Shown: positions 1 to 5,779 of the stretch, in pieces | Numbering within the stretch: position 1 is the stretch's first letter | Layout: each line of letters starts with the position of its first letter | DNA from: Candidatus Dormiibacterota bacterium | Lineage (GTDB): Bacteria; Chloroflexota; Dormibacteria; Aeolococcales; Aeolococcaceae | Length of the DNA stretch: 9,604 bases | Direction: 5' to 3' | Assembly: GCA_955651875.1 (NCBI GenBank) | Contig: CATPAP010000001.1 | Location: 1 to 9,604 of the forward strand | Notes under the pieces: model-generated | Databases searched by the model: none | Told to the model about the DNA's origin: nothing | The model's input: the letters and a program-made list of their open reading frames with translations, nothing else | Position numbers and translations under genes: made by a program

Positions 1-149
1 GCTTCACGTGGGAGCACGACTGCCACCTTCTGCTCCGCCGTGCGGTCGCGTCGGGACGTCTCCTGCGCAGCGTCGACTGGCACCTCCACCGGATATCGGA
101 GCTGCGCGGCCTCGCCGCATCGCAGCTGCAGGTCAGCGCGTCCGGCTAG
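1..149 (+). CDS. 3' end of an unrecognised protein gene (5' truncated by window)
   Basis: A reading frame open from base 3 runs into the window without a start and ends at a TAG at 147-149. Its 48 visible residues begin FTWEHDCHLLLRRAVASG and end QLQVSASG. Nearly all codon third positions are G or C, as in the firm genes nearby, and the composition (His, Trp, Leu, Arg, mixed charge) looks like real protein. The two other + frames over the same bases give Ala/Pro/Ser/Arg-rich sequence typical of high-GC shadow frames. It converges on the transglutaminase-like gene, whose stop lies 10 bases further on. I do not recognise the family from this tail and assign no function. It could still be a chance open stretch, since only about 150 bases are visible. 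Confidence 0.6.
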   Translation, partial: FTWEHDCHLLLRRAVASGRLLRSVDWHLHRISELRGLAASQLQVSASG

Positions 150-159
150 TCCGCGCCGC

Positions 160-1065
160 TCACTGCTGCTGCTGCTGCTGCCAGCGCACGGCGGTGCCGG
201 TCTGCACCGTCTCGACCTGCTGGTGCGACATCCGCGCGATCCGCACCTTCACCTCCGGTGCCGCGCCCTCTGACGTCCCGTAGAAGAGTCCCCGGTGTGG
301 GGCCACGTCGCCATAGTCGCGCCCGGCCGCGAGCCGAAGGTGGTGCGCGCCGGTGAAGCTGCCGTGGGTGGGGTCGAGTCCCACCCAGCGTCCGTCTGCG
401 CCGCACACCTCGGCCCAGGCGTGCGACTGGCCCTCGGTCACCATCTGCTCTCCGGAGGGTCCGAGATAGCCGCTGACGTACCGTGCCGGCCAGCCGGCGC
501 CGCGGACGAGCGCAAGGAAGAGGTGGGAGAAGTCCTGGCAGACCCCGGCGCCGCCGGCGAGGAGGTCGTCGATGCTCGACTCCACCGTGGTCGCCCCGGT
601 GACGTAGCGCAGCTCCCTGGGGATGCGCTCGGCGGTGGCGAGAACGGCGTCGAAGCTGTTGTCGTCGCCGTTCCACTCCCGCCACATGCCGCGGGTGATG
701 TCCGCGAGTGGCACGCGCGGGCTCGGCAGCGCGTACTCGAGGCGCGGGTCGCTGGCGAGGCCGTCCTGTTGCCACTCCGTGAGGCGCCGGCGCCTTGGCT
801 CGCTGTTCTCGACGACTGCCTCCACGACGAATTCGAGCATATCGTGCGGCGTGCTGACGTCGACGCGGTGCACGTAGTTGCCGAAGTAGTCGATGCGGCT
901 GCGTGGCACCGCAGCGGGGTTGCTCAGCAGCGAGAATGCGAGGGTGCGCTGGGAGCCGCGGTCGCGCGGGCGCATGCGCACCTCGTTGAAGGACAGCCCG
1001 ATGGACTCGGTGTAGCGCAGCGTGGTGTGGTGCCACACCGCATACGTCAGCGACTCAGAACCCAT
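160..1065 (-). CDS. Transglutaminase-like cysteine protein (first of three), with poly-Gln tail
   Basis: This 301-residue protein has an N-terminal bacterial transglutaminase-type beta domain (about residues 5-90) and a C-terminal transglutaminase-like core (about 140-260). The papain-like triad looks intact: Cys176 in GVCQDF, His215 in SHAWAEV and Asp231 in LDPTHG, followed by the family motif AAGRDYGDVAP. Such proteins may act as peptidases, amidases or crosslinking enzymes; the substrate is not known. The ATG at 1065 is chosen because the beta domain begins about six residues later, AAGGA-type pairing sequence (AAGGA at 1069-1073, GGAGG further back) precedes it, and a start at 1155 would add 30 residues of Gly/Arg-rich shadow from the upstream gene. 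It overlaps the end of the ATP-grasp gene by 19 bases, so the two are probably co-transcribed and coupled. No signal peptide is seen, so it is probably cytoplasmic. The C-terminus is six consecutive Gln, which is not a normal part of this family as I know it. Confidence 0.9.
   Translation of the reverse strand: MGSESLTYAVWHHTTLRYTESIGLSFNEVRMRPRDRGSQRTLAFSLLSNPAAVPRSRIDYFGNYVHRVDVSTPHDMLEFVVEAVVENSEPRRRRLTEWQQDGLASDPRLEYALPSPRVPLADITRGMWREWNGDDNSFDAVLATAERIPRELRYVTGATTVESSIDDLLAGGAGVCQDFSHLFLALVRGAGWPARYVSGYLGPSGEQMVTEGQSHAWAEVCGADGRWVGLDPTHGSFTGAHHLRLAAGRDYGDVAPHRGLFYGTSEGAAPEVKVRIARMSHQQVETVQTGTAVRWQQQQQQ
163..180. repeat. (CTG)6 trinucleotide repeat, read as six Gln codons on the minus strand
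   Basis: Six perfect CTG units on the + strand are read on the minus strand as six CAG codons, immediately before the TGA stop (160-162) of the transglutaminase-like gene. They give the protein the C-terminus Trp followed by six Gln. Short perfect repeats of this kind can slip during replication. A change by whole units would alter the tail length without shifting the frame. Confidence 0.9.
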
Positions 1066-2477
1066 GTGTCCTTGCTGCCTCCTCCCTGCGACGAGTTGAC
1101 CACCAGCGTCTCCGGGTTGGCGGCCACACGCGTGAGGCCGCCCGGTGAGATCCACGGCCGCTCATCGAGGAGCACGAACGGGCGCAGGTCGACGGCGCGC
1201 GGCTCGAGGCCGCCATCCTCGCGCAGGCAGATCGCCCTGCTCAACTCCACCTCCTCCTGCGCCAGCCACTGGCGCGGCGCCGCCTCGATTCGCGCCACCA
1301 GCTCGGTGCGCTGCGCAGCGCCGGCGAGGCGGCCGAAATGGATATCGTAGCCACCGCTTGCGTCGACGGGCTTGAGCACCATACGGTCGAGGTTGGCCAC
1401 CACGTGCTCGCGCTGGATCCGGTCACCGAGGTCGTACGTGGGCACGTTGTCGATGAGCGGCTCCTCCCCGAGGTAGTAACGGATCATCGCCGGGACGTAG
1501 GGGTAGATCGCCTTGTCGTCGGCGACGCCGGTCCCCGGCGCGTTGGCGAAGGCGACATTCCCTCGCCGCCACGCCTCGATGATGCCGGGGGCGCCGAGCA
1601 TCGACTCGCTGCGGAATACCAGGGGATCGAGCCAGTCGCTGTTGACGCGCGAGTAGATGACATCCACGCGCTGGATGTTGCCCTCGGGGTCGTACCGGTA
1701 CACCTCGTCCTCAGAGACGATCAACTCCTGGCCCTCGACGAGGATCGCTCCCATCTCCTCGGCGAGCAGCTTGTGCTCGTAGTACGCGGCGTTGAAGGGC
1801 CCCGGTGTGAGCACGGCGATGACCGCCTCCCACGGGCGCGGCGCGATGCGCTGCAGGATGCGCCTCAACCGCGTCGTGTAGTCCTCGATGCGCCGCACCG
1901 CGTTGGTGGCGAACCACTGGGGTGCGACCTTCTCCAGGGCGCGCCGCGCCTCGAGCGCGTAGGCGACACCGCTGGGAACCCTGACGTTGTCCTCGAGCAC
2001 GAAGAACGTTCCCTGCACGCGCACCACGTCGATGCCGGCGACGTGGCACCAGGTGGCGCGCGGCGGGCGCACCCCGACGATATCGCGCAGGTATCCGGTG
2101 CTGCTGTACACCAGCCGGCCGGGAACGACGCCGTCTCGCAGCGCGCGCTGCGCTCCGTAACAGTCGGACACGAAGTGGTCCAGGGCGACCGCGCGTTGCG
2201 AGAGGGCGCGGTGGATCGTTCTCCACTCCGATGCGCCGATGACGCGCGGGATGGGGTCGAAGGGAAAGATCGGCGCCGCACCGTCCTCGGGGACGCCGAA
2301 GGTCACGTCGCGGGCGGCGAACCACTCCTGCGCGCCGCGGCGGATCCGGGGAAGCTGGCCAGGCTCGCGCCTCACCGCGTCGAGCAGCACGGCGTAGGGC
2401 TCGCGGACGCTGCCGTCTGGTTCCACGCACTCGTCGGCACCCGCGGGCAGGAGCGTGGGCACCTGCATCTTGGCCAT
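1047..2477 (-). CDS. Circularly permuted type 2 ATP-grasp protein (DUF404/DUF407 type)
   Basis: This 476-residue protein is full length for the family and predicted to be an ATP-dependent carboxylate-amine ligase, joining an amino group to an acyl-phosphate intermediate; the true substrate is unknown. Family hallmarks appear in order: EDNVRVPSGVAYALEAR (162-178), LTPGPFNAAYYEHKLLAEE (223-241), VDVIYSR then DWLDPLVFR (271-289), NVAFANAPGTGVADDKAIYP (307-326), IRYYLGEEPL (332-341), the Lys/Gly-rich LKPVDASGGYDIHFG (368-382) and the C-terminal NSSQGGGSKDTWVL (461-474). It is the first gene of a minus-strand pair with a transglutaminase-like gene. In related loci an alpha-E (DUF403) gene normally follows; here none intervenes. 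I keep the ATG at 2477; a second ATG lies three codons in (2468). A TAGTCT hexamer nine bases before the ATG and the lack of a clear Shine-Dalgarno sequence suggest a leaderless or very short-leader message. Confidence 0.95.
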   Translation of the reverse strand: MAKMQVPTLLPAGADECVEPDGSVREPYAVLLDAVRREPGQLPRIRRGAQEWFAARDVTFGVPEDGAAPIFPFDPIPRVIGASEWRTIHRALSQRAVALDHFVSDCYGAQRALRDGVVPGRLVYSSTGYLRDIVGVRPPRATWCHVAGIDVVRVQGTFFVLEDNVRVPSGVAYALEARRALEKVAPQWFATNAVRRIEDYTTRLRRILQRIAPRPWEAVIAVLTPGPFNAAYYEHKLLAEEMGAILVEGQELIVSEDEVYRYDPEGNIQRVDVIYSRVNSDWLDPLVFRSESMLGAPGIIEAWRRGNVAFANAPGTGVADDKAIYPYVPAMIRYYLGEEPLIDNVPTYDLGDRIQREHVVANLDRMVLKPVDASGGYDIHFGRLAGAAQRTELVARIEAAPRQWLAQEEVELSRAICLREDGGLEPRAVDLRPFVLLDERPWISPGGLTRVAANPETLVVNSSQGGGSKDTWVLSR

Positions 2478-2486
2478 TGTCGGTGC

Positions 2487-2492
2487 AGACTA
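2487..2492 (-). promoter_or_regulatory. Candidate -10 element for the ATP-grasp gene (leaderless type)
   Basis: Read on the minus strand, TAGTCT matches the actinobacterial -10 pattern TANNNT. Nine bases separate it from the ATG at 2477, so transcription would begin at or within a few bases of the start codon. I see no clear Shine-Dalgarno sequence, which fits. No convincing -35 was identified. Inferred from pattern and spacing only. Confidence 0.45.
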
Positions 2493-2503
2493 CTCTGCGG
2501 CGC

Positions 2504-2509
2504 TAGACT
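2504..2509 (+). promoter_or_regulatory. Candidate -10 element for the divergent transglutaminase-like operon
   Basis: TAGACT fits TANNNT and stands six bases before the GTG at 2516, again the spacing of a leaderless message. TACTCT at 2491-2496 is an alternative that would give a short leader. The two opposing promoters would sit inside a 38-base gap, so polymerases serving the two operons should compete or be co-regulated. Confidence 0.45.
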
Positions 2510-2515
2510 GCGAGC

Positions 2516-3397
2516 GTGTCGGAGGTTTCCCGCCGTCGGGTGCGAGTCGGCTGCGAGTTCGTCCACGACCTCATCTGGCCGGTCGCGGTCGTCCTGCAGG
2601 TTGAGCCGCGCCCCGACGCCGTGCTGGGTGTCCTGGATGCCGCGCTGACCACGGACCCACCCGCCACCGTCCACCGCTACCTCGACCTCTACGGGAACGT
2701 GTGCAGGCGGCTCACCCTCGGCCCGGGCCGCAGCCGCATCCACTACCAGGCCGAGGTCGAGGTCGCTGCGGACGTCGACGAAGCCGCCGCCACCGCGGTT
2801 CAGCCTGCCGTCGCCGACCTCCCCGACGACGTCCTCCACTTCACGCTTGCCAGCCGGTACTGCGAGTCGGACCGGCTCGCCAACACCGCGTGGGCGCTCT
2901 TCGGCGGCATCCCCACAGGCTGGACACGGGCCCAGGCCGTCGTTGACTGGGTGCACCAGAGCGTTGCCTTCACGCACGGCAGCAGCAACTCCACGACGTC
3001 GGCCACGCAGACCTATGTGCAGCGCCGTGGCGTGTGCCGCGACTTTGCGCACCTGGCCGTCGCCTTCCTGCGCGCGCTCAACATCCCGGCGCGATACTGC
3101 TTCGGCTACCTGCCCGACATCGATGTTGTGCCGATTCCCGAGCCGATGGACTTCGCGGCCTGGCTCGAGGCGTACATCGGCGATCGCTGGTACACGTTCG
3201 ATCCCCGCAACAACCAGCGACGCACCGGACGCGTGGTCATCGGTCGCGGTCGTGACGCGCTCGACATCGCCATGCTCACCAGCTACGGGAGCGCACCGCT
3301 CACCGCCATGCGCGTCGCAGCCGAGCCCGTCGCCTGCGAGCCGTGGTCGAGTTCGCGGCCGCCCGTTCTCGGCGCATTCGAGGCGGAGGCGTCGTGA
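2516..3397 (+). CDS. Transglutaminase-like protein (second), predicted inactive: catalytic His replaced by Ala
   Basis: This 293-residue protein belongs to the shorter transglutaminase-like family that begins RVGCEFVHD...QVEPRPD and continues DLYGNVCRRLTLGPG (beta domain, about 8-85). The core has a well conserved RRGVCRDFAHLAVAFLRAL with Cys174, then IPARYCFGYLPDI. The third triad position is also kept (Asp229 in YTFDPRNN). At the His position, where I expect MDFHAWFEAY from relatives, the sequence is MDFAAWLEAY: codon 214 is GCG (Ala), and no other His lies nearby. The flanking residues align without gaps, so this looks like a true substitution and not a frameshift. The fold should be intact but thiol catalysis impaired. 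Start: GTG at 2516, preceded by a possible leaderless -10. Its TGA overlaps the next gene's GTG, so the two are translated in step; a partner or regulatory-subunit role is my inference. Confidence 0.88.
   Translation: MSEVSRRRVRVGCEFVHDLIWPVAVVLQVEPRPDAVLGVLDAALTTDPPATVHRYLDLYGNVCRRLTLGPGRSRIHYQAEVEVAADVDEAAATAVQPAVADLPDDVLHFTLASRYCESDRLANTAWALFGGIPTGWTRAQAVVDWVHQSVAFTHGSSNSTTSATQTYVQRRGVCRDFAHLAVAFLRALNIPARYCFGYLPDIDVVPIPEPMDFAAWLEAYIGDRWYTFDPRNNQRRTGRVVIGRGRDALDIAMLTSYGSAPLTAMRVAAEPVACEPWSSSRPPVLGAFEAEAS
3385..3389 (+). promoter_or_regulatory. Ribosome binding site deciding the start of the third transglutaminase-like gene
   Basis: GGAGG lies four bases before GTG 3394-3396, which overlaps the upstream TGA in a GTGA junction. 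This supports the GTG at 3394 over the in-frame GTG at 3343, which would add 17 Arg/Ala/Gly-rich residues wholly within the upstream gene. Confidence 0.65.
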
Positions 3398-4341
3398 GAC
3401 TCCCGCTTGGGGACGGCTTCGACGCCGAGGATCCCGCTGAGTGGCTCGCCGGCGTCGACGCCTCCGCGGTGGACTGGACGACGGTGCGCCGCACCGCCTA
3501 TGCCATCCACCAGCGCATCACCTACCAGTACGACGGCCCCGTACGCCGGCTGCGCCAGCGGCTCGTCGTGCAGCCCCGCGAGCGCCATGGCGACCAGCGG
3601 CGCGTCTTGCGCAGTGTCGACGTTCTCGACGCCACTGCGCGCAGTGTCCGCGCCGCACCGGACGGATTCGGCAACCACGTGGTCGACATCAACGTTCCCT
3701 ATGTCGAGGAGCAGGTCACCTTCATCTCCTTGAGCATCGTCGAGCGCAGCGCCGATCACCGCCCACACCTGGCCGCGGGCGCGCTGCTCTATGACCGCCG
3801 CCTGCTCGAGCCCACCGAGTTGACCGCTGCGGACGACGAGCTGCACGAGCTCGTCGAGGAGCTCAGGGCCACCCGCCTCGACGGCGCCGAGCTGGCTGCG
3901 ACGGCCTGCGCCCTGGTCTTCGAGCGCATGCGCTACGCACATGACGTCACCACCGTGCGGACCACCGCCGCGCAGGCATTCGCGGGCGGAGTGGGCGTGT
4001 GCCAGGACTACGCCCACATCCTCCTCGCGGTCACGCGTGGCCTCGGGATGCCATCGCGGTACGTCTCCGGCCAGCTGCTCGGCTCTGGGGGCTCGCACGC
4101 GTGGGTCGAGGTGCTCGTGCCCGATGGCTGCGGCCACGCGCGCGTCCTTGCTCTTGACCCCACCCACGGATGCGAGGCGGGCATGACCTACCTGACCATC
4201 GCGGTCGGCCGCGACTACGCAGACGTCGCACCGGTGTCGGGGACGTACGTGGCGCCGCATGGCGGCGTGCTCACCATGAGCAAGCGCGTGTCGGTGATGC
4301 GCATCGAGCCCCACACCGACGACGAGCGCCTCGCCGGCTGA
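3394..4341 (+). CDS. Transglutaminase-like cysteine protein (third), triad intact
   Basis: This 315-residue protein starts at the GTG of a GTGA overlap with the preceding gene and has a GGAGG ribosome site. After an acidic lead of about 30 residues comes the beta domain (about 33-115, with AIHQRITYQYDGPVRRLRQR and GNHVVDINVP). The transglutaminase-like core carries Cys203 in GVGVCQDYAHILLAV, His235 in GGSHAWVEV and Asp255 in ALDPTHG, then AVGRDYADVAPVSGTYV. All three triad positions are present, so it is predicted to be active as a peptidase, amidase or crosslinking enzyme; substrate unknown. Its core motifs resemble the minus-strand paralogue (160-1065) much more than the immediately preceding gene, so two subfamilies are represented in the locus. 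No signal peptide or membrane segment is seen. It is the last gene of its operon and converges on the M20 peptidase gene nine bases away. Confidence 0.93.
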   Translation: MRLPLGDGFDAEDPAEWLAGVDASAVDWTTVRRTAYAIHQRITYQYDGPVRRLRQRLVVQPRERHGDQRRVLRSVDVLDATARSVRAAPDGFGNHVVDINVPYVEEQVTFISLSIVERSADHRPHLAAGALLYDRRLLEPTELTAADDELHELVEELRATRLDGAELAATACALVFERMRYAHDVTTVRTTAAQAFAGGVGVCQDYAHILLAVTRGLGMPSRYVSGQLLGSGGSHAWVEVLVPDGCGHARVLALDPTHGCEAGMTYLTIAVGRDYADVAPVSGTYVAPHGGVLTMSKRVSVMRIEPHTDDERLAG

Positions 4342-4357
4342 GACCGGCGGTCAGCCG
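4335..4357. terminator. Hairpin spanning both stop codons at a convergent gene junction
   Basis: CGGCT pairs with AGCCG, and the inner GACC pairs with GGTC around a GGC loop, with a two-base GA bulge on the left arm: nine base pairs in all. It covers the stop codons of the third transglutaminase-like gene (TGA 4339-4341) and of the M20 peptidase (minus-strand TGA 4351-4353). There is no run of T on either side, so a standard intrinsic terminator is not proven. It may act as a compact two-way termination or end-protecting structure. Confidence 0.4.
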
Positions 4358-5682
4358 AGCAGGTCGCGGGCGACTGCCTCGTACAGTTCGACGGTGAGCC
4401 TCAGAGATTCCTGGTCGACACGCTCGTCATTGGCGTGGAACATCGAGCTGAACTGGGTCAGTGTCATCGCCCGGCTGTACAGCGCCATGCCGTAGGCGGG
4501 CACGCCGAGCGCGCGGAAGAAGCGCGCATCCGTGCCCCCCGGCGTCAGGGTGGGGATGCACATCGCAGCGGGGTACACCGCGGTGGCTGCGCGGTTGATG
4601 GCGTCCCAGAGCGGCGTGTCGACACGCGACTCGCTGGGCTCGTCATGCTGGAGCAGCTCGACCACGACATCGTTTCGCAGCGGTCCGAGCGCGGTGTCGA
4701 GGAACTCCAGCACGTCCTCGTCGGTCTGGCCGGGCACCTTGCGGATGTCGACCTCGACGTCGACGCGGCCGGGGATGACGTTGGTCTTCTCGCCACCGTG
4801 GATGACGTTGGGGCTCACCGTGAGGTGGGTGAGCGCGTGGGCCATGCCGGCGAGCGCGGTGGGTAGCCGATCGAGTCCCTCCCACACCCGGGCGGGGTCG
4901 ACGAGCGCCTCCGCGATCTCGGGCTCGAAGCCCATGCCCACCACCCAGCGCCGCCACGCGTCGGTGATGTGGGCCGCGGTGCGGTATCCGGAGAGCCGCG
5001 TGACCACCTCGGCAGCCTTGACGAGCGCGTTGTCGGCACGCAGCGGCCGTGAACCGTGGCCGGGAGTACCGTGCACGCGAAGCCGGCACCAGCAGATTCC
5101 CTTCTCGCCGACGGTCACGCCGACGCGCTCGCCCGCCGGCGTGTGCTGGAGCACACCGCCGTTCTCGGTGATCACGTAGTCGCAGGCGATGGCGTCGCGC
5201 GCGTTCGCTGCCAGCCAACCGGCGCCGAGCGCACCTCCGGCCTCCTCGTCCGCGACGGCCAGGAAGACCAGGCCGCCGCGCGGTCGGCGGCCGGAGGCGG
5301 CGATGCGCCGCGTCGCCACCGCCATCGAGGCGGTGAGGTTGAGCATGTCGATGGCGCCGCGGCCCCAAACGACATCGTCGACCAGCTCGCCGCCGAGCGG
5401 GTCGCGCTGCCACCCTTCAGGGTCAATGGGGACGACATCGATATGTCCCATGAGCAGCAGAGTCGGCGCTGCCGGGTCCGTCCCCGGTAGGCGGGCCACG
5501 AGCGAGGCTCGGCCGGGCAGGGGCTCGAACGTCTGCATGTCGACCCCGGAACCGTGCAGGTGCGCAGCGAGGAGCTCGGTGCTGCGGATCTCCTGCCCGG
5601 AGCCAGGGGTGCCGTCGTTTATGCAACCGTTGCGGATCAGCCGCTGCAGCAGGTCGGTGACCTCGGCGGCGATCTCAGTCAT
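4351..5682 (-). CDS. M20 family metallopeptidase (ArgE/DapE/carboxypeptidase-like)
   Basis: This 443-residue protein is predicted to be a cytoplasmic two-zinc hydrolase that cleaves an amide or peptide bond; the exact substrate (dipeptide, N-acyl amino acid) cannot be read from the sequence. M20 hallmarks are all visible: His80 and Asp82 in MGHIDVVP, the bridging Asp112 in GRGAIDML, the Glu pair 146-147 in ADEEAGG, an acidic ligand in ITENGG (Glu173), the dimerisation-domain GTPGHGSRP (205-213) and the C-terminal ligand His416 in MFHANDERV. PNVIHGGEKTNVIPGRVDVEVDIR marks the lid domain. GRGAIDML differs from the commoner GRGATDMK but keeps the ligand. Start: ATG 5682, with no good Shine-Dalgarno sequence but a TAGCAT nine bases upstream, as at the ATP-grasp gene. 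It stands alone, convergent with the transglutaminase-like operon and divergent from typA. A functional link to the ATP-grasp locus is possible but unsupported. Confidence 0.94.
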   Translation of the reverse strand: MTEIAAEVTDLLQRLIRNGCINDGTPGSGQEIRSTELLAAHLHGSGVDMQTFEPLPGRASLVARLPGTDPAAPTLLLMGHIDVVPIDPEGWQRDPLGGELVDDVVWGRGAIDMLNLTASMAVATRRIAASGRRPRGGLVFLAVADEEAGGALGAGWLAANARDAIACDYVITENGGVLQHTPAGERVGVTVGEKGICWCRLRVHGTPGHGSRPLRADNALVKAAEVVTRLSGYRTAAHITDAWRRWVVGMGFEPEIAEALVDPARVWEGLDRLPTALAGMAHALTHLTVSPNVIHGGEKTNVIPGRVDVEVDIRKVPGQTDEDVLEFLDTALGPLRNDVVVELLQHDEPSESRVDTPLWDAINRAATAVYPAAMCIPTLTPGGTDARFFRALGVPAYGMALYSRAMTLTQFSSMFHANDERVDQESLRLTVELYEAVARDLLG

Positions 5683-5691
5683 TCGCGCTCG

Positions 5692-5697
5692 ATGCTA
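5692..5697 (-). promoter_or_regulatory. Candidate -10 element for the M20 peptidase gene (leaderless type)
   Basis: On the minus strand TAGCAT matches TANNNT and stands nine bases before the ATG at 5682, the same geometry as at the ATP-grasp gene. It lies in a 97-base divergent gap shared with typA. For typA I see only a weak GAGG (5767-5770) and AGGA (5773-5776) before its ATG and no confident promoter. Confidence 0.4.
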
Positions 5698-5779
5698 GCG
5701 GACTCGGTCGGCGGCCCATCCCACGACGCCGCCATCCGGGCAGGACGGCGGCAACCGCGGCTCGGCGAGGATAGGACCC

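Noticed and set aside
136..156. Weak GCGCG...CGCGC inverted repeat as a terminator at the left convergent junction
   Set aside because: Only five pairs of simple alternating GC with an 11-base loop and no T-run; expected by chance at this composition.
1066..1155. Upstream start at 1155 for the first transglutaminase-like gene
   Set aside because: It would add 30 Gly/Arg/Gln-rich residues wholly inside the ATP-grasp gene; ATG 1065 gives the normal beta-domain start.
1338..2648. A 436-residue open frame on + opposite the ATP-grasp gene
   Set aside because: It lies antisense to a gene with unmistakable family motifs and has shadow-frame composition (Val/Asp/Arg/His-rich, no motif). Long antisense frames are expected in very GC-rich DNA.
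3343..3393. Upstream GTG start at 3343 for the third transglutaminase-like gene
   Set aside because: The GTG at 3394 has GGAGG at a workable distance and the common GTGA stop-start overlap; the extra 17 residues look like shadow sequence.
3283..4314. A 343-residue minus-strand frame opposite the third transglutaminase-like gene
   Set aside because: The + strand frame has a complete fold with catalytic triad, a ribosome site and an operon overlap; the minus frame has none of these.
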